NCBI GenBank assembly: GCA_046331625.1
Contig: JAXLQL010000007.1
Coordinates: forward strand, 186,001-250,000
Length of the DNA stretch: 64,000 bases
Source of the DNA: JAXLQL01 sp046331625
GTDB taxonomy: Bacteria; Acidobacteriota; Terriglobia; Bryobacterales; Bryobacteraceae
Reading direction: 5' to 3'
Shown: positions 1 through 9,077 of the stretch, one piece after another
Layout of the letters: every line of letters begins with the position of its first letter
Numbering within the stretch: the stretch's first letter is position 1
Made by a program: the position numbers and the translations under genes
Notes under the pieces: model-generated
The model's database searches: none
Seen by the model: only the letters and a program-made list of their open reading frames with translations
What the model was told of the DNA's origin: nothing

Positions 1-253
1 TGACGGTCCGCAGCAGGGGAGACGCGCAGTGGGTGTTCTGAAATGCCTTCCAGGACCCTTTCCGCGCAGCGCCGCGAGCACGGCGATGTGGGGCAGACTT
101 CAGTCTGCGCGGGACTTCAGTCCCGCTACCGATCTCGGCTCAACGCTACGGGCAGGTGCACGAAACTGGCACGTCCGCTCGAGTGGCGGGACTGAAGTCC
201 CGCGCAGGCTGAAGCCTGCCCCACAATCGGCAGCGGAGCCTCGAGGCTAATCA
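1..253. other. Intergenic left edge without a gene
   Basis: The stretch before recG holds a two-armed palindromic repeat (87-225) and no convincing gene. The reading frames that cross it are made of the repeat itself and have no recognisable protein. The first 86 bases show nothing I can name; they may be the flank of a gene lying to the left. Confidence 0.5.
87..225. repeat. Two-armed palindromic (REP/BIME-like) repeat, copy 1
   Basis: The left arm (87-130) reads TGTGGGGCAGACTTCAGTCT and continues; the right arm (183-225) is its inverse complement, ending CCTGCCCCACA. Each arm contains two small hairpins, GGGACT-GA-AGTCCC and GCAGGCT-GA-AGCCTGC (GCAGACT-TC-AGTCTGC in the left arm). The arms are separated by about 50 bases, so the unit could fold as one large cruciform or four small stems. 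This is the best preserved copy in the window; five more full or half copies occur at 2364, 5833, 7101, 13288 and 31671. Confidence 0.85.
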
Positions 254-2350
254 GTGGACATCCAAACCCCACTGATGTACGTCAAAGGCGTCGGACCCGC
301 CCGCGCCGAGATGCTCGAGACCAAGGGTCTCCGCACGGTGGAAGATCTCCTCGCGTACGCTCCCTTCCGCTACGAAGACCGCACCAACATCAAACCCCTC
401 CGCTCGCTGGCTCCCGGCGAGATGGCCACCGTGATGGCCACGGTCCACTCGATCCGCGCATCGCGATTCCAGGCCCGCGCGATGGGACTCACCGAAGTCT
501 TCTTCAGCGACAACGCCGGCGGCAAGCTCACCGGCAAATGGTTTCACGGCGGATATCTTTCGAACATGCTCGCGCCGGGCATGAGCGTTTCTCTGTTCGG
601 CAAGGTGGAGTTCGATAGCTACACACGCGGCCTCGTGATGATGCATCCCGAGATCGAGATCATCCCCGAAGACGACGAAGCCGAGACCGCGCTCCACACC
701 GGCCGCATCGTTCCCATCTACGAAGCCGCGTCGAAGGTCACCACGCGCGTGTTCCGCACGCTGATCCATCGCGTCGTCGAGAGCCTGAAGCCGATCGATG
801 ATCCGTTGCCTCCCGCCATCCGCGAGCGCCTCAAACTACCGTCATATTGGGAAAGCCTGCGCCAACTCCACTTCCCTTCCCCCGAAGAGGACCTGCGCAC
901 TCTGAACGCGTTCCGCTCGCCCGCGCATTGGCGGCTGATCTTCGAAGAGTTCTTCTGGCTCGAATGCGGACTCGCGCTCAAGCGCGCCAAAGCTCGCGAG
1001 GCTCGCGGCATCCAGTTCGAGCTGAACGACCGCATTCGCGAAAAGATCAAGGCGATGCTGCCGTTCAAGCCGACCAATGCACAGAAGCGCGTGCTCAAAG
1101 AGATCGCCGATGACATGTCGTCGCCGCAACCGATGAACCGCCTGCTGCAAGGCGACGTCGGAAGCGGAAAGACGCTGGTCGCGGCAGAAGCTGCGATCAT
1201 CGCCATCGAGAATGGATACCAAGCCGCGTTGCTCGCGCCCACCGAAATTCTCGCGACGCAACACTACTTCAACCTGCGGCGCCTGTTCGAAAAGATCGGA
1301 TACCTTACGGTGCTGCTAGTCGGCTCGCAATCGGCTAGCGAGAAGAAGCAGGTCAAGAAGCTGATCTCGCAGGGCCTCGTGCCGATGGTTATCGGTACGC
1401 ACGCGTTGCTCGAAGAGGACGTCGAGTTCCACAAGCTCGGGCTCGCGATTGTCGACGAGCAGCACCGCTTCGGCGTCATGCAGAGGTTGCGCCTGCAAGA
1501 GAAGGGCGTCACGCCCGACATCCTGGTGATGACCGCCACGCCGATCCCGCGCACGCTCGCGCTCACCATCTACGGCGATCTCGATACGTCGGTGATCGAC
1601 GAACTCCCGCCGGGCCGCAAGCCGATCGAGACGCGCCACGTGACGGAAGATCAGGTGGAGACGGTGTGGTCATTCGTGCGCGGGCAAGTCAACGAAGGCC
1701 GGCAAGTGTACGTCGTCTATCCGGTGATCGAGGAATCGGAAACGCAAGCGATGAAGGCCGCAGAAGCGATGCATCAGCAACTCTCGCAGCGCATCTTTTC
1801 GGATCTGAAGGTGGCTCTGCTGCACGGCCGCATGAAGGCCGACGACAAAGAAGCCGCCATGCGTGCGTTCCAGGCAGGCGAGACGAACATCCTCGTTTCG
1901 ACAACGGTGATCGAGGTCGGCGTCGATGTTCCCAATGCGACGGTGATGGTGGTGGAACAAGCCGAGCGCTTCGGACTCGCGCAATTGCATCAGCTTCGCG
2001 GACGCGTCGGGCGCGGAGCGCATGCGAGCTACTGCATCCTGGTGACAGGCAAGCTCAACGAAGCCGGCAAGGAGCGCATCCGAACGCTGACCGAATCGAA
2101 CGACGGATTCTACATCGCCGAGATCGATTTGAAGCTGCGTGGTCCGGGCGAGTTCTTTGGGACGAGGCAGTCCGGGTTGCCGGCGTTGCGGATCGCGAGC
2201 ATCATTCGCGATCGCGACATCTTGGAGATCGCGCGCAGTGAGGCCACCACGATCGTGGAAAAACCCTCGCCGCCGGAGGAACTGAAGCGTGTGGCGGCCT
2301 ACATCCGCGATCACTGGCAGCGCCGGTATGGATTGGTGCAGGTTGCATGA
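254..2350 (+). CDS. recG: ATP-dependent DNA helicase RecG
   Basis: RecG is a superfamily-2 helicase that remodels stalled replication forks and branched recombination intermediates in the cytoplasm. The 698-residue protein has an N-terminal wedge/OB region (residues about 1-240), a Walker A motif LLQGDVGSGKT near residue 297, a DEQH box (DEQHRFGV) near 400, the motif TATPIPRTLA, and helicase C-terminal motifs including QLRGRVGRG near 585. Length fits the family. Translation appears to start at GTG 254, because the next ATG (275) would trim the conserved beginning; the strength of the ribosome site is unclear. It lies between two palindromic repeats and is followed by rsmD on the same strand, separated by about 150 bases of repeat. 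Identification is secure. Confidence 0.97.
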   Translation: MDIQTPLMYVKGVGPARAEMLETKGLRTVEDLLAYAPFRYEDRTNIKPLRSLAPGEMATVMATVHSIRASRFQARAMGLTEVFFSDNAGGKLTGKWFHGGYLSNMLAPGMSVSLFGKVEFDSYTRGLVMMHPEIEIIPEDDEAETALHTGRIVPIYEAASKVTTRVFRTLIHRVVESLKPIDDPLPPAIRERLKLPSYWESLRQLHFPSPEEDLRTLNAFRSPAHWRLIFEEFFWLECGLALKRAKAREARGIQFELNDRIREKIKAMLPFKPTNAQKRVLKEIADDMSSPQPMNRLLQGDVGSGKTLVAAEAAIIAIENGYQAALLAPTEILATQHYFNLRRLFEKIGYLTVLLVGSQSASEKKQVKKLISQGLVPMVIGTHALLEEDVEFHKLGLAIVDEQHRFGVMQRLRLQEKGVTPDILVMTATPIPRTLALTIYGDLDTSVIDELPPGRKPIETRHVTEDQVETVWSFVRGQVNEGRQVYVVYPVIEESETQAMKAAEAMHQQLSQRIFSDLKVALLHGRMKADDKEAAMRAFQAGETNILVSTTVIEVGVDVPNATVMVVEQAERFGLAQLHQLRGRVGRGAHASYCILVTGKLNEAGKERIRTLTESNDGFYIAEIDLKLRGPGEFFGTRQSGLPALRIASIIRDRDILEIARSEATTIVEKPSPPEELKRVAAYIRDHWQRRYGLVQVA

Positions 2351-2363
2351 TGAGCTTCGACAT

Positions 2364-2468
2364 TGTGAGGCAGACTTCAGTCTGCGCGGGACTTCAGTTC
2401 CGCTACCCCGTACCTGACTGCTCTGACGGCAGGACTGAAGTCCCGCGCTGGGTAGAGCCTGCCCCACA
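2364..2468. repeat. Two-armed palindromic (REP/BIME-like) repeat, copy 2
   Basis: This is the same two-armed unit as at 87-225, between recG and rsmD. The left arm keeps GCAGACT-TC-AGTCTGC intact; its second stem has one mismatch (GGGACT / AGTTCC). The right arm keeps GGACT-GA-AGTCC but its outer hairpin has decayed (CGCTGGGTAGAGCCTGC). The spacer is shorter than in copy 1. Confidence 0.8.
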
Positions 2469-2498
2469 TCTTTTACTCGCCCCACGGCAGGCGCCACC

Positions 2499-3038
2499 AT
2501 GCGCGTGATCGCCGGCGAATTCCGGAGCCGCTTGCTCAAGACGCCGGCAGGCTTGGCCACGCGCCCCACTCCGGATCGGCTGCGCGAATCCCTCTTCAGC
2601 ATTCTTGCTCCGCAGATCGAGGGTACGGTGTTCGTCGACCTCTACGCTGGCTGCGGCTCGGCCGGCATCGAAGCTGTCAGCCGCGGCGCGGCGCGGGCTG
2701 TCTTCATCGAGAAGGCTCGCATCGCGATCAACGCGATCCGCGAGAACGTCGCGAGCCTCGGCATCGGCGCACGCGCTCTCGTCCTTCAAGGTGACGTGGC
2801 CAAACTCGTGCCCTCCGTCAAAGGTGACATCTACTTCCTCGACCCTCCCTACGATCGCCCCGCAGAGTACAGCAAAACTCTCGGAATGCTCGCGGCCGAG
2901 GCGCCCGAAGCGGCCATTGTCATCGCGCAACACGCGTCGCGGCACACGCTCGAAGAATCCTATGGTTCGCTCCACCGCTACCGGACCGTTCGGCAAGGCG
3001 ACAATTCCCTCAGCTTCTACCGGAGACAGTTAGACTGA
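2499..3038 (+). CDS. rsmD: 16S rRNA (guanine966-N2)-methyltransferase RsmD
   Basis: RsmD uses S-adenosylmethionine to methylate N2 of G966 in 16S rRNA during 30S assembly. The 179-residue product has the family N-terminus (RVIAGEFRSR...TRPTPDRLRESLFSIL), a SAM-binding segment FVDLYAGCGSAGIEA near residues 44-60, and the catalytic FLDPPYD motif (NPPY type) near 114. Length is normal. ATG 2499 is the start, since the conserved MRVIAGEFR opens the family. It lies five bases upstream of the broken PHP-domain gene, although nothing in the function links them. A methyltransferase of another substrate is unlikely given the N-terminal signature. Confidence 0.93.
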   Translation: MRVIAGEFRSRLLKTPAGLATRPTPDRLRESLFSILAPQIEGTVFVDLYAGCGSAGIEAVSRGAARAVFIEKARIAINAIRENVASLGIGARALVLQGDVAKLVPSVKGDIYFLDPPYDRPAEYSKTLGMLAAEAPEAAIVIAQHASRHTLEESYGSLHRYRTVRQGDNSLSFYRRQLD

Positions 3039-3043
3039 AACGT

Positions 3044-5823
3044 ATGCGAGTTCTCTCAGGAGCCCTGCTGGCGGCGGTTTGCGCTGCCGGTCTGTGGTGG
3101 CTCCGGCCCGCACCCGTAGCCGCGCAGAAGGGCCGCGTCATCGAAGCGCCGATGCAATTCCGTATCGTCGTGGGGCTCGTCGACAACGCTCCCAAGGACT
3201 GGAAAGGCCGCGTCGAAGTAACCGGCGGAACCCTAACCGGCGTCAACGGCTGGCGCTTCTCCGGCTCCGATAGCACTTCACAGAACGGCACGTTTTCGTT
3301 TCAAACAAAAGTCGGTAATCTCGAGAACCAACTCCGGGCCAGCGTTCCCTACGGCGAGACCGATTGGAACGATCCCGCCATTCGCCGCCTGGTACCGGAA
3401 GGCCTGATCCTGCGCGCTCGCGGCTCAGCATCCACCAAGTTCCGTTTCGACTCCGAAGCCGGCCAGTTCGAGTTCACTGCCTCGGCCGTCCCCTATAACT
3501 CGACGTTGTGGGTCCTCGGCGGCAACGGCCGCGTGGAGCGCTTGCCAATGGCGGAACTGCTTTCCGAGCCGACATCCGCCGATGATGAACCTGCGATCGC
3601 AATCGGACCCTCTGGCGAGCGCTGGACCGCATGGCTCTCGTATCAGGACAAAGGCGACTACATCAGCGTCACCGATGGCGGCGGCGTCACGCGCGTCACC
3701 GACAAGGGCGATCATCACAGCCCCGCGATCGCCGTCAATCCGCGTGGCTGGGTGCACGTCTTTTTCGCGCAGCGCGACAACGAAGAATTCCACATCTACC
3801 AAACCACCTTCGCCGGCGGCCGCTGGACCACCGCGCGCCGGCTCACCGCGCCCGGATCCTCGAACATCAACCTACGCCTCGCCTCCACTCCCGAAGGCAA
3901 GATGGCGCTGGTTTGGCAGTCGCTGCGCGAAGGCCAGTCGCAAGTGCGATTGCGCATTTTCAACGGCCGCGAATGGACGCCCGAGACTCGGCTCGACGAG
4001 GGCCCCGGCAACTCGTGAGAGCCTGCGGTCACCTTCGGCGGGGGCAAGGTCTGGACTGCCTGGGACTCGTACAAAAGCGGCGCCTATCAAATCTACGTAC
4101 GTGCAGAAGGCAGGCCGCGCAGCGTATCACCACCGGCGACCGCTTCTCCGTGCGGCCTTCCATCGCAGTGCGCGAAGACGGCACACCCGTGGTCTCGTGG
4201 GAAGAGTCCGGGCCGCTCTGGGGCAAAGACTACTCGTACCTGCTCGGCACGCGCGCCACCTCGCTCTATCAGGACCGCCGCATTCGCCTGGCCTTCCTCG
4301 ACAATGGCCAGTGGAGCGCGCTCGCCGCCGATCCCGTCGAGGCGGTGCATCCCGATCAGCGCCGTTTCGTGCAGCAACCACAGGTTGCCTGGGATGCGTC
4401 GGGCCGGCTCCATCTGTTGTTCCGCGTGCGCACTTCCGCCGGCACCGCACGCATCGATCACTGGGCTTCGGGAGGCCGCTGGGAAACGTTCCATACTTCG
4501 CTCGATGGCGACATGTGGCGTCCCGCGTCTTTGCTGCCTTCGTCGGTGGGACGCAACAGCATGCGTGCGGCGATGGTGCTCAACGGAGATCAAGTACATC
4601 TCGCGTGGCCAACAGACAATCGCGGATGGCCGCCGCCAGGCCGCTATGGCGATCTGGAAGTCTACGCCACGCGCTTGGCTGCAACCGGCGCGGCTTCAAA
4701 GCTCGTCAGGGCTCCGTGGCCCACTGCCGCGAATGTCGACAATCCGCATCCCAACGAGAACGAGGACACCGCTCGGATTCGTGGCCACCGCATCACGATC
4801 GGCGGCAAGGAATATCGCATCGTCCGCGGCGATCTTCATCGCCACACGGAACTCTCGCCCGATGGCGCCGGTGACGGCTCGCTCGAGGATCTCTATCGCT
4901 ACGCTCTTGACGCCGCCGCGATGGACTACGCGCACGTCTCCGATCACCAGATGGGAGCCGACGAAGACTACAACTGGTGGATCACGCAGAAGTCGAATGA
5001 CCTGTACTTCATGCCGCGCCGCTTCGTGCCGCTCTATGGTTACGAGCGCAGCGTTCCCTATCCCAACGGCCATCGCAACGTGATCTGGGCCGAGCGTGGC
5101 AAGCAGGTGCTGCGGATCAACTCGGCCGAGCAGAAGGGTACTGTCAACACGGGATCGGTGCTTTATCCTTACCTCAAAGACACCGGCGGCGTGGCGACTT
5201 CGCATACGTCGGCCACCGAGCAAGGAACCGATTGGCGCGACAACGATCCTGCGCTCGAGCCGATCGTCGAGATCTATCAAGGCTTCGAGTCGAACTACGA
5301 AACCGCAGGCGCGCCGCGAGCGTGGAAAGAGGGCGACAAAGCCGTCCATCAGGGAGTGCGTCCGGCCGGCTACGTGTGGAACGCGTGGGCCAAAGGATAC
5401 AAGCTGGGCGTGCAGGCAAGCTCCGATCACGTTTCTACGCACACATCGTACGCGTGCATCCTCGTGGAAGATTTCACACGCAAGGGCATCCTTGACGCGA
5501 TTCGCAAGCGCCACACCTACGCCGCCACTGACTCGATCGTGCTCGAGTTCCGCATCAATGACAACGCGTTGATGGGCGACATCGTCACCACCGAAGGATC
5601 TCCGAAGATCGCGGTGAAGGCCTATGGAACCGCGCCCATCAAGCAGATCGAGTTGATTCGCAACAACACGTACATCTACAAGATGGCGGCGAGCGGACGC
5701 GAGGCGTCCTTCGAATACGTCGATGCGGCGGACCGGCCGGCGCAGGCTTGGTATTATGTGCGGCTCGAGCAAGCGGATGGGCAGTTGGCGTGGAGCTCGC
5801 CCATTTGGGTCGGCAAACGGTGA
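3044..5823 (+). pseudogene. Secreted sialidase-like/PHP-domain protein broken by a stop and a frameshift
   Basis: One protein of roughly 925 residues is readable only across two lesions. The first frame (3044-4018) begins with a signal peptide (MRVLSGALLAAVCAAGLWWL) and a beta-propeller-like region with repeated A(I/V)xxGxR...W segments. It stops at TGA 4016-4018, yet the same frame carries on as EPAVTFGGGKVWTAWDSY, so the TGA stands where Trp (TGG) would fit. Near 4100-4115 the reading then shifts by one base, from ...YQIYVRAEG into ...AQRITTGDRFSVRPS, and runs to 5823. The C-terminal half has a PHP/DUF3604-like metal site (RGDLHRHTELSPDG, HVSDHQMG, ...SSDHVSTHTSYA). Either a recent pseudogene or two sequence errors; substrate unknown. 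Confidence 0.75.
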
Positions 5824-6119
5824 GCGTTGGGCGGCGAGACCGAAGTTCCGCGCAGGCTGAACGGTGCGCGAGCGAGTCACAGACCAGCTCGGTGGCGTCG
5901 TCGAGATACATGTTCATTGACGGTATTGCATGGGTTTCGACGGCCGGGAGAGCTCCATAGCCGAGGGCAAGCCAGTGCATCTCGGCACGCGAGTGTTGAA
6001 ACCGCGCGATGAACGAAACTGCGGTTCAAATCGGATGACTAGTGAAGCGGCAAGTAGGCCGCGAAAGACGGAGTGCCTGTTTGCTCGATCTCTCCCTCCC
6101 GAGCCATGCGAAAAGACTG
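5824..6119. other. Gene-free gap with a decayed repeat
   Basis: Between the broken PHP-domain gene and the endonuclease gene nothing codes convincingly. A decayed half copy of the palindromic repeat lies at 5833-5863. The remaining bases show no stem-loop plus T-run that would mark a terminator. Confidence 0.45.
5833..5863. repeat. Decayed half copy of the palindromic repeat
   Basis: The sequence ACCGAAGTTCCGCGCAGGCTGAA matches one arm of the repeat seen at 183-225 with several substitutions, and the outer hairpin is lost. It sits just after the end of the PHP-domain reading frame. Confidence 0.55.
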
Positions 6120-6905
6120 CTACCGAGCCGTCCAGGGTGATGCACTCTCCGAGTCGGTGTTCGCGAGATCTGGAAGAGGCTCGGCTGTGGATTCGAGTTC
6201 CGATTGTTCGGCTTTGGACAGGGCATTGAGGAAATCGAGCCCGGTGCGGCGTTCCACTTCGGCAATGGAGCACGCGAAGTGGGAGAGCGGTGCGGCGGGG
6301 TTGTAACTATTGGGAAGAATTGCGGCGAAGGCGTAGCGGGCCTGTCCGCGGCCGGCGACGACCACCTTGAAGAGCTGACAAGGCACGGCGACCTGATTGG
6401 CTCCGATGCGGGCCTCTTCAGGGCAGAAAACGGGTCGGGTGAAGACGAGTACGAAGTCTGCCCGGGCCGCAAGCTTGCGCACCGCGTTCTCGAGCACGCG
6501 CCATTTGCCCGAGTTGAGCGCGGCGTTTTGTGGAACGGCGTTCGAGAGCAGGAAGGAATCGCGAAGCGCGTCTTCGTTCCAAGCCATGTCCACAGCAGGG
6601 ACGAGATGACCGCGTGAGTAGCTCGAGTTGCGGTAGTCGGAATCGGAGGCGCCTGGTTGCGCGAGGACGCGGTCCCGGCGGAAGTGGCGCGGACGTTGCG
6701 CATGGCCGTTGAGGCGCTCGGGAGTGATTTCGTAGGCGGTCCACACGGGGACGCGGAGCGAGGCGCTGTGGCACAGGACGAATGCAGAGCGGATGGCCAA
6801 CTCCTGGCTCGGGAGTTCGCAGGCGGGGAGGCCGAAGCGGTCCGGCTGAGCGAGGAGGGCGCTGGCGGCGAGGAGGATGAGAAGCATTTGCGTGCGCACA
6901 TTCAT
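6120..6905 (-). CDS. Secreted DNA/RNA non-specific endonuclease (NUC1/Serratia nuclease family)
   Basis: The 261-residue protein has a signal peptide (MNVRTQMLLILLAASALLAQ), so it should act outside the cytoplasm, cutting DNA and RNA with a metal-water-His mechanism. The family signature DRGH appears here as YSRGHLVPAVDM near residues 98-109, with Ser in place of Asp and the catalytic His kept. The metal-binding Asn lies in SFLLSNAVPQNAALNSGKW, matching the NxxPQ...N.G.W block. The C-terminal 25 residues are low-complexity. Start ATG at 6905 is followed directly by the signal peptide. It stands alone, so its role (nutrition or biofilm DNA) is a guess. Confidence 0.82.
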   Translation of the reverse strand: MNVRTQMLLILLAASALLAQPDRFGLPACELPSQELAIRSAFVLCHSASLRVPVWTAYEITPERLNGHAQRPRHFRRDRVLAQPGASDSDYRNSSYSRGHLVPAVDMAWNEDALRDSFLLSNAVPQNAALNSGKWRVLENAVRKLAARADFVLVFTRPVFCPEEARIGANQVAVPCQLFKVVVAGRGQARYAFAAILPNSYNPAAPLSHFACSIAEVERRTGLDFLNALSKAEQSELESTAEPLPDLANTDSESASPWTAR

Positions 6906-7178
6906 CTATCGGAATGTTTGGAACATTTCTTTAGAGATTTGGTTTCGATTTGGCTGAGCGGAAATCCTGAGGTCTGCTCAGGCGAGAGGTGGTCCGGCAG
7001 CCGGCGCGGCGGGACAGGCTCTGTGATCGCCTGTCCATAGGTTTCGACGGGGGCACGCCACCAATGTTTCGGCGCGTGGGTAATGCGCGGACCGATCCAA
7101 GGGACTGAAAGCCGCTGTGGAGGCTGAAGCCCGTCTGAAGCCTGCCCGGCAATCGACCTGTACAATGGTGAGTTCGCC
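6906..7178. other. Gap between nuclease and phosphotransacetylase genes
   Basis: This divergent intergenic stretch carries no supported gene. It contains a decayed palindromic-repeat copy (7101-7147) and, at 7161-7166, the hexamer TACAAT twelve bases before the pta start, a plausible -10 element. Confidence 0.4.
7101..7147. repeat. Rearranged partial copy of the palindromic repeat
   Basis: GGGACTGAAAGCC is followed by GGCTGAAGCCCGTCTGAAGC and CTGCCC. The repeat's CTGAAG core occurs three times, as if parts of two half-copies were joined. It lies just upstream of the pta promoter region. Confidence 0.5.
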
Positions 7179-8159
7179 ATGGCGCTACCGGATTCGGCGA
7201 TCGAGTTTCTTCAGAGTCAAGCCTCGCGCGTGCGGGCGCTCCAAACAAAAAAGCGGATTGTGTTTCCAGAGGGCGCCGATCCGCGCGTGGCCGTTGCGTG
7301 TGAACGGCTGTCGCGCGAGGGGCTGGTGCAGCCGATCCGGTTGGGCGCTGACGTCGATACGGCCAAGTCTGGGAAGCTCGACAAGTACGCGACGCTTTTG
7401 TGGGAGAGGCGGCGGGCGAAGGGCATGACGCAAGGCGAGGCTCGCGACGCCGCTGCCAAGCCGCTCTACTTCGGATGCCTGATGGTGGCCGCGGGCGACG
7501 CCGATGGGTTCGTGGGGGGGGCGGCGAACAGCACGGCGGATACGGTGCGCGCCGCGCTTCATTGCATCGGTACGCTGCCGCAGGTGAAGACGGTTTCGAC
7601 GTTCATGATCCTGTGCGTTCGCGACCGCGAATACGGGCACGGCGGCGTCGTGGCGATTGCCGATCCGGCCATGGTGATCGAGCCTTCGCCGGTGGAGTTG
7701 GCCGAGATCACGCTGGCCACTGCTGGGAGCGTGCGTGCGCTGCTCGGAATCGAGCCGGTAGTCGCGCTGCTTTCGTTTTCCACCAAGGGCAGCGGGAAGC
7801 ACAAGAAGTCCGATCAGGTGGTGGAGGCGCTACGCATCGTGCGTGAGCGCGATCCGCAATTGCACGTGGATGGCGAGTTGCAGGCCGACGCGGCGCTGGT
7901 TCCGGCGGTGGGCAAGTCGAAGGCGCCAGGGTCGACCGTGGCGGGCCAAGCGAACACGCTCATCTTTCCCGACATCAACGCGGCCAATATCGGATACAAG
8001 CTGGTGGAGCGGCTGGGCGAGGCGGCGGCGATCGGACCTTTCCTGCAAGGCTTGGCGAAGCCCGCCAACGATCTTTCGCGAGGATGCTCGGCGGAGGACA
8101 TCTACGGTGCGGCGCTGGTGACGGCGCTGCAAGCGGAGCCCGGGCGCGGGGCGAAGTAA
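7179..8159 (+). CDS. pta: Phosphate acetyltransferase (phosphotransacetylase)
   Basis: The enzyme interconverts acetyl-CoA plus phosphate and acetyl phosphate plus CoA in the cytoplasm. The 326-residue protein is the short, single-domain PTA_PTB type. Family marks are KRIVFPEGADPRV near residue 24, GGAANSTADTVRAAL near 115, LLSFSTKGSGKH near 200, VDGELQADAAL near 228, and GQANTLIFPDINAANIGYK near 255. ATG 7179 is used; a -10-like TACAAT lies 12 bases upstream. Its stop codon is directly followed by the ATG of a histone-deacetylase-like gene, implying one transcript and coupled translation. No acetate kinase is visible nearby. A phosphate butyryltransferase is possible but the sequence reads as Pta. 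Confidence 0.93.
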   Translation: MALPDSAIEFLQSQASRVRALQTKKRIVFPEGADPRVAVACERLSREGLVQPIRLGADVDTAKSGKLDKYATLLWERRRAKGMTQGEARDAAAKPLYFGCLMVAAGDADGFVGGAANSTADTVRAALHCIGTLPQVKTVSTFMILCVRDREYGHGGVVAIADPAMVIEPSPVELAEITLATAGSVRALLGIEPVVALLSFSTKGSGKHKKSDQVVEALRIVRERDPQLHVDGELQADAALVPAVGKSKAPGSTVAGQANTLIFPDINAANIGYKLVERLGEAAAIGPFLQGLAKPANDLSRGCSAEDIYGAALVTALQAEPGRGAK

Positions 8160-9059
8160 ATGCTGCCGTTCAAGCTGGTCTATCACGAGCGCTACGATCT
8201 GAACCTTGGCGAGCACGTCTTTCCGGCGCAGAAATACAGGCTCATTCGGAATCGGTTGAAGGGTGATGGTGTTGCGGACGATTCCGATTTCACCGAGCCA
8301 GCGCCTGCTTCGGACGAAGACGTGCTGCTGGTGCACGATCGGGATTGGGTGAGCCGGTTGCGCAACGGCACGCTCACCTATCACGACATCTTGAAGCTCG
8401 AGATTCCGTACTCGCGGCAGATGGTGGATGGATTCTGGTTGGCGGCGGGAGGAACGATTGCCGCCGCGGAGTTCGCGTTGCGAGACGGCGTGGGATTCAA
8501 CATCGGCGGCGGGTTCCATCATGCTTTTCGCGGACACGGCGAGGGCTTTTGCGCGATACACGACGTGGCGATCGCCGTGCGCTCGCTCGCGCGGCGTGGG
8601 TTGATCCGCAAGGCTCTGATCATCGATCTCGACGTACACCACGGCAACGGGACGGCCGCCATTTTCGCAGGCGATTCGCCGGTGATGACGATCTCGCTGC
8701 ACCAGTACAACAACTATCCGAGCGAGAAGCCCGCTTCCACGATCGACGTGCACCTCGAGGACGGACTCGGCGATGCGGAGTATTTGGGGCGGCTCGAGAA
8801 CACGTATCCGTTCGCGGTGGAGAGCTTCCGGCCGGACATGGTGTTTTATGTGGCGGGCGCGGATCCGTATCGCGAGGATCAGTTGGGTGGGCTAGCGCTG
8901 ACGATGGAAGGGTTGAAGGCCCGCGATCGCGTGGTGTTCGAGAAACCGAAGGCGCTGGGGATTCCGGTGGTGGTGACGTTGGCGGGGGGGTATGCGGTGC
9001 GGGTGGAAGATACGGTGGCGATCCACTGCAATACAGTGAAGGTGGCGGCGGGACGATGA
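8160..9059 (+). CDS. Histone deacetylase/AcuC-family zinc deacetylase
   Basis: Bacterial class-II-like deacetylases remove acyl groups from lysines or small amides with a Zn-water mechanism. The 299-residue protein has the tandem catalytic histidines in GGGFHHAFRGHGEGFC (about 117-132), the charge-relay and zinc-binding DLDVHHGNGT (about 158-167), a second zinc Asp in YVAGADPYREDQLGG (about 232-246) and the LAGGYAV motif near the end; the family's active-site parts are all visible. It starts on the base after the pta stop, so the two are almost certainly co-translated. The pairing suggests a link between acetyl phosphate/acetyl-CoA supply and protein deacetylation, but that is inference. A polyamine or acetoin-utilisation deacetylase is also possible. 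Confidence 0.88.
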   Translation: MLPFKLVYHERYDLNLGEHVFPAQKYRLIRNRLKGDGVADDSDFTEPAPASDEDVLLVHDRDWVSRLRNGTLTYHDILKLEIPYSRQMVDGFWLAAGGTIAAAEFALRDGVGFNIGGGFHHAFRGHGEGFCAIHDVAIAVRSLARRGLIRKALIIDLDVHHGNGTAAIFAGDSPVMTISLHQYNNYPSEKPASTIDVHLEDGLGDAEYLGRLENTYPFAVESFRPDMVFYVAGADPYREDQLGGLALTMEGLKARDRVVFEKPKALGIPVVVTLAGGYAVRVEDTVAIHCNTVKVAAGR

Positions 9060-9077
9060 CGCCCCGCCGCTCGCACG

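Noticed and set aside
4016..4018. Selenocysteine at the in-frame TGA
   Set aside because: Trp fits the context, there is no SECIS-like hairpin right after it, and a frameshift lies just downstream.
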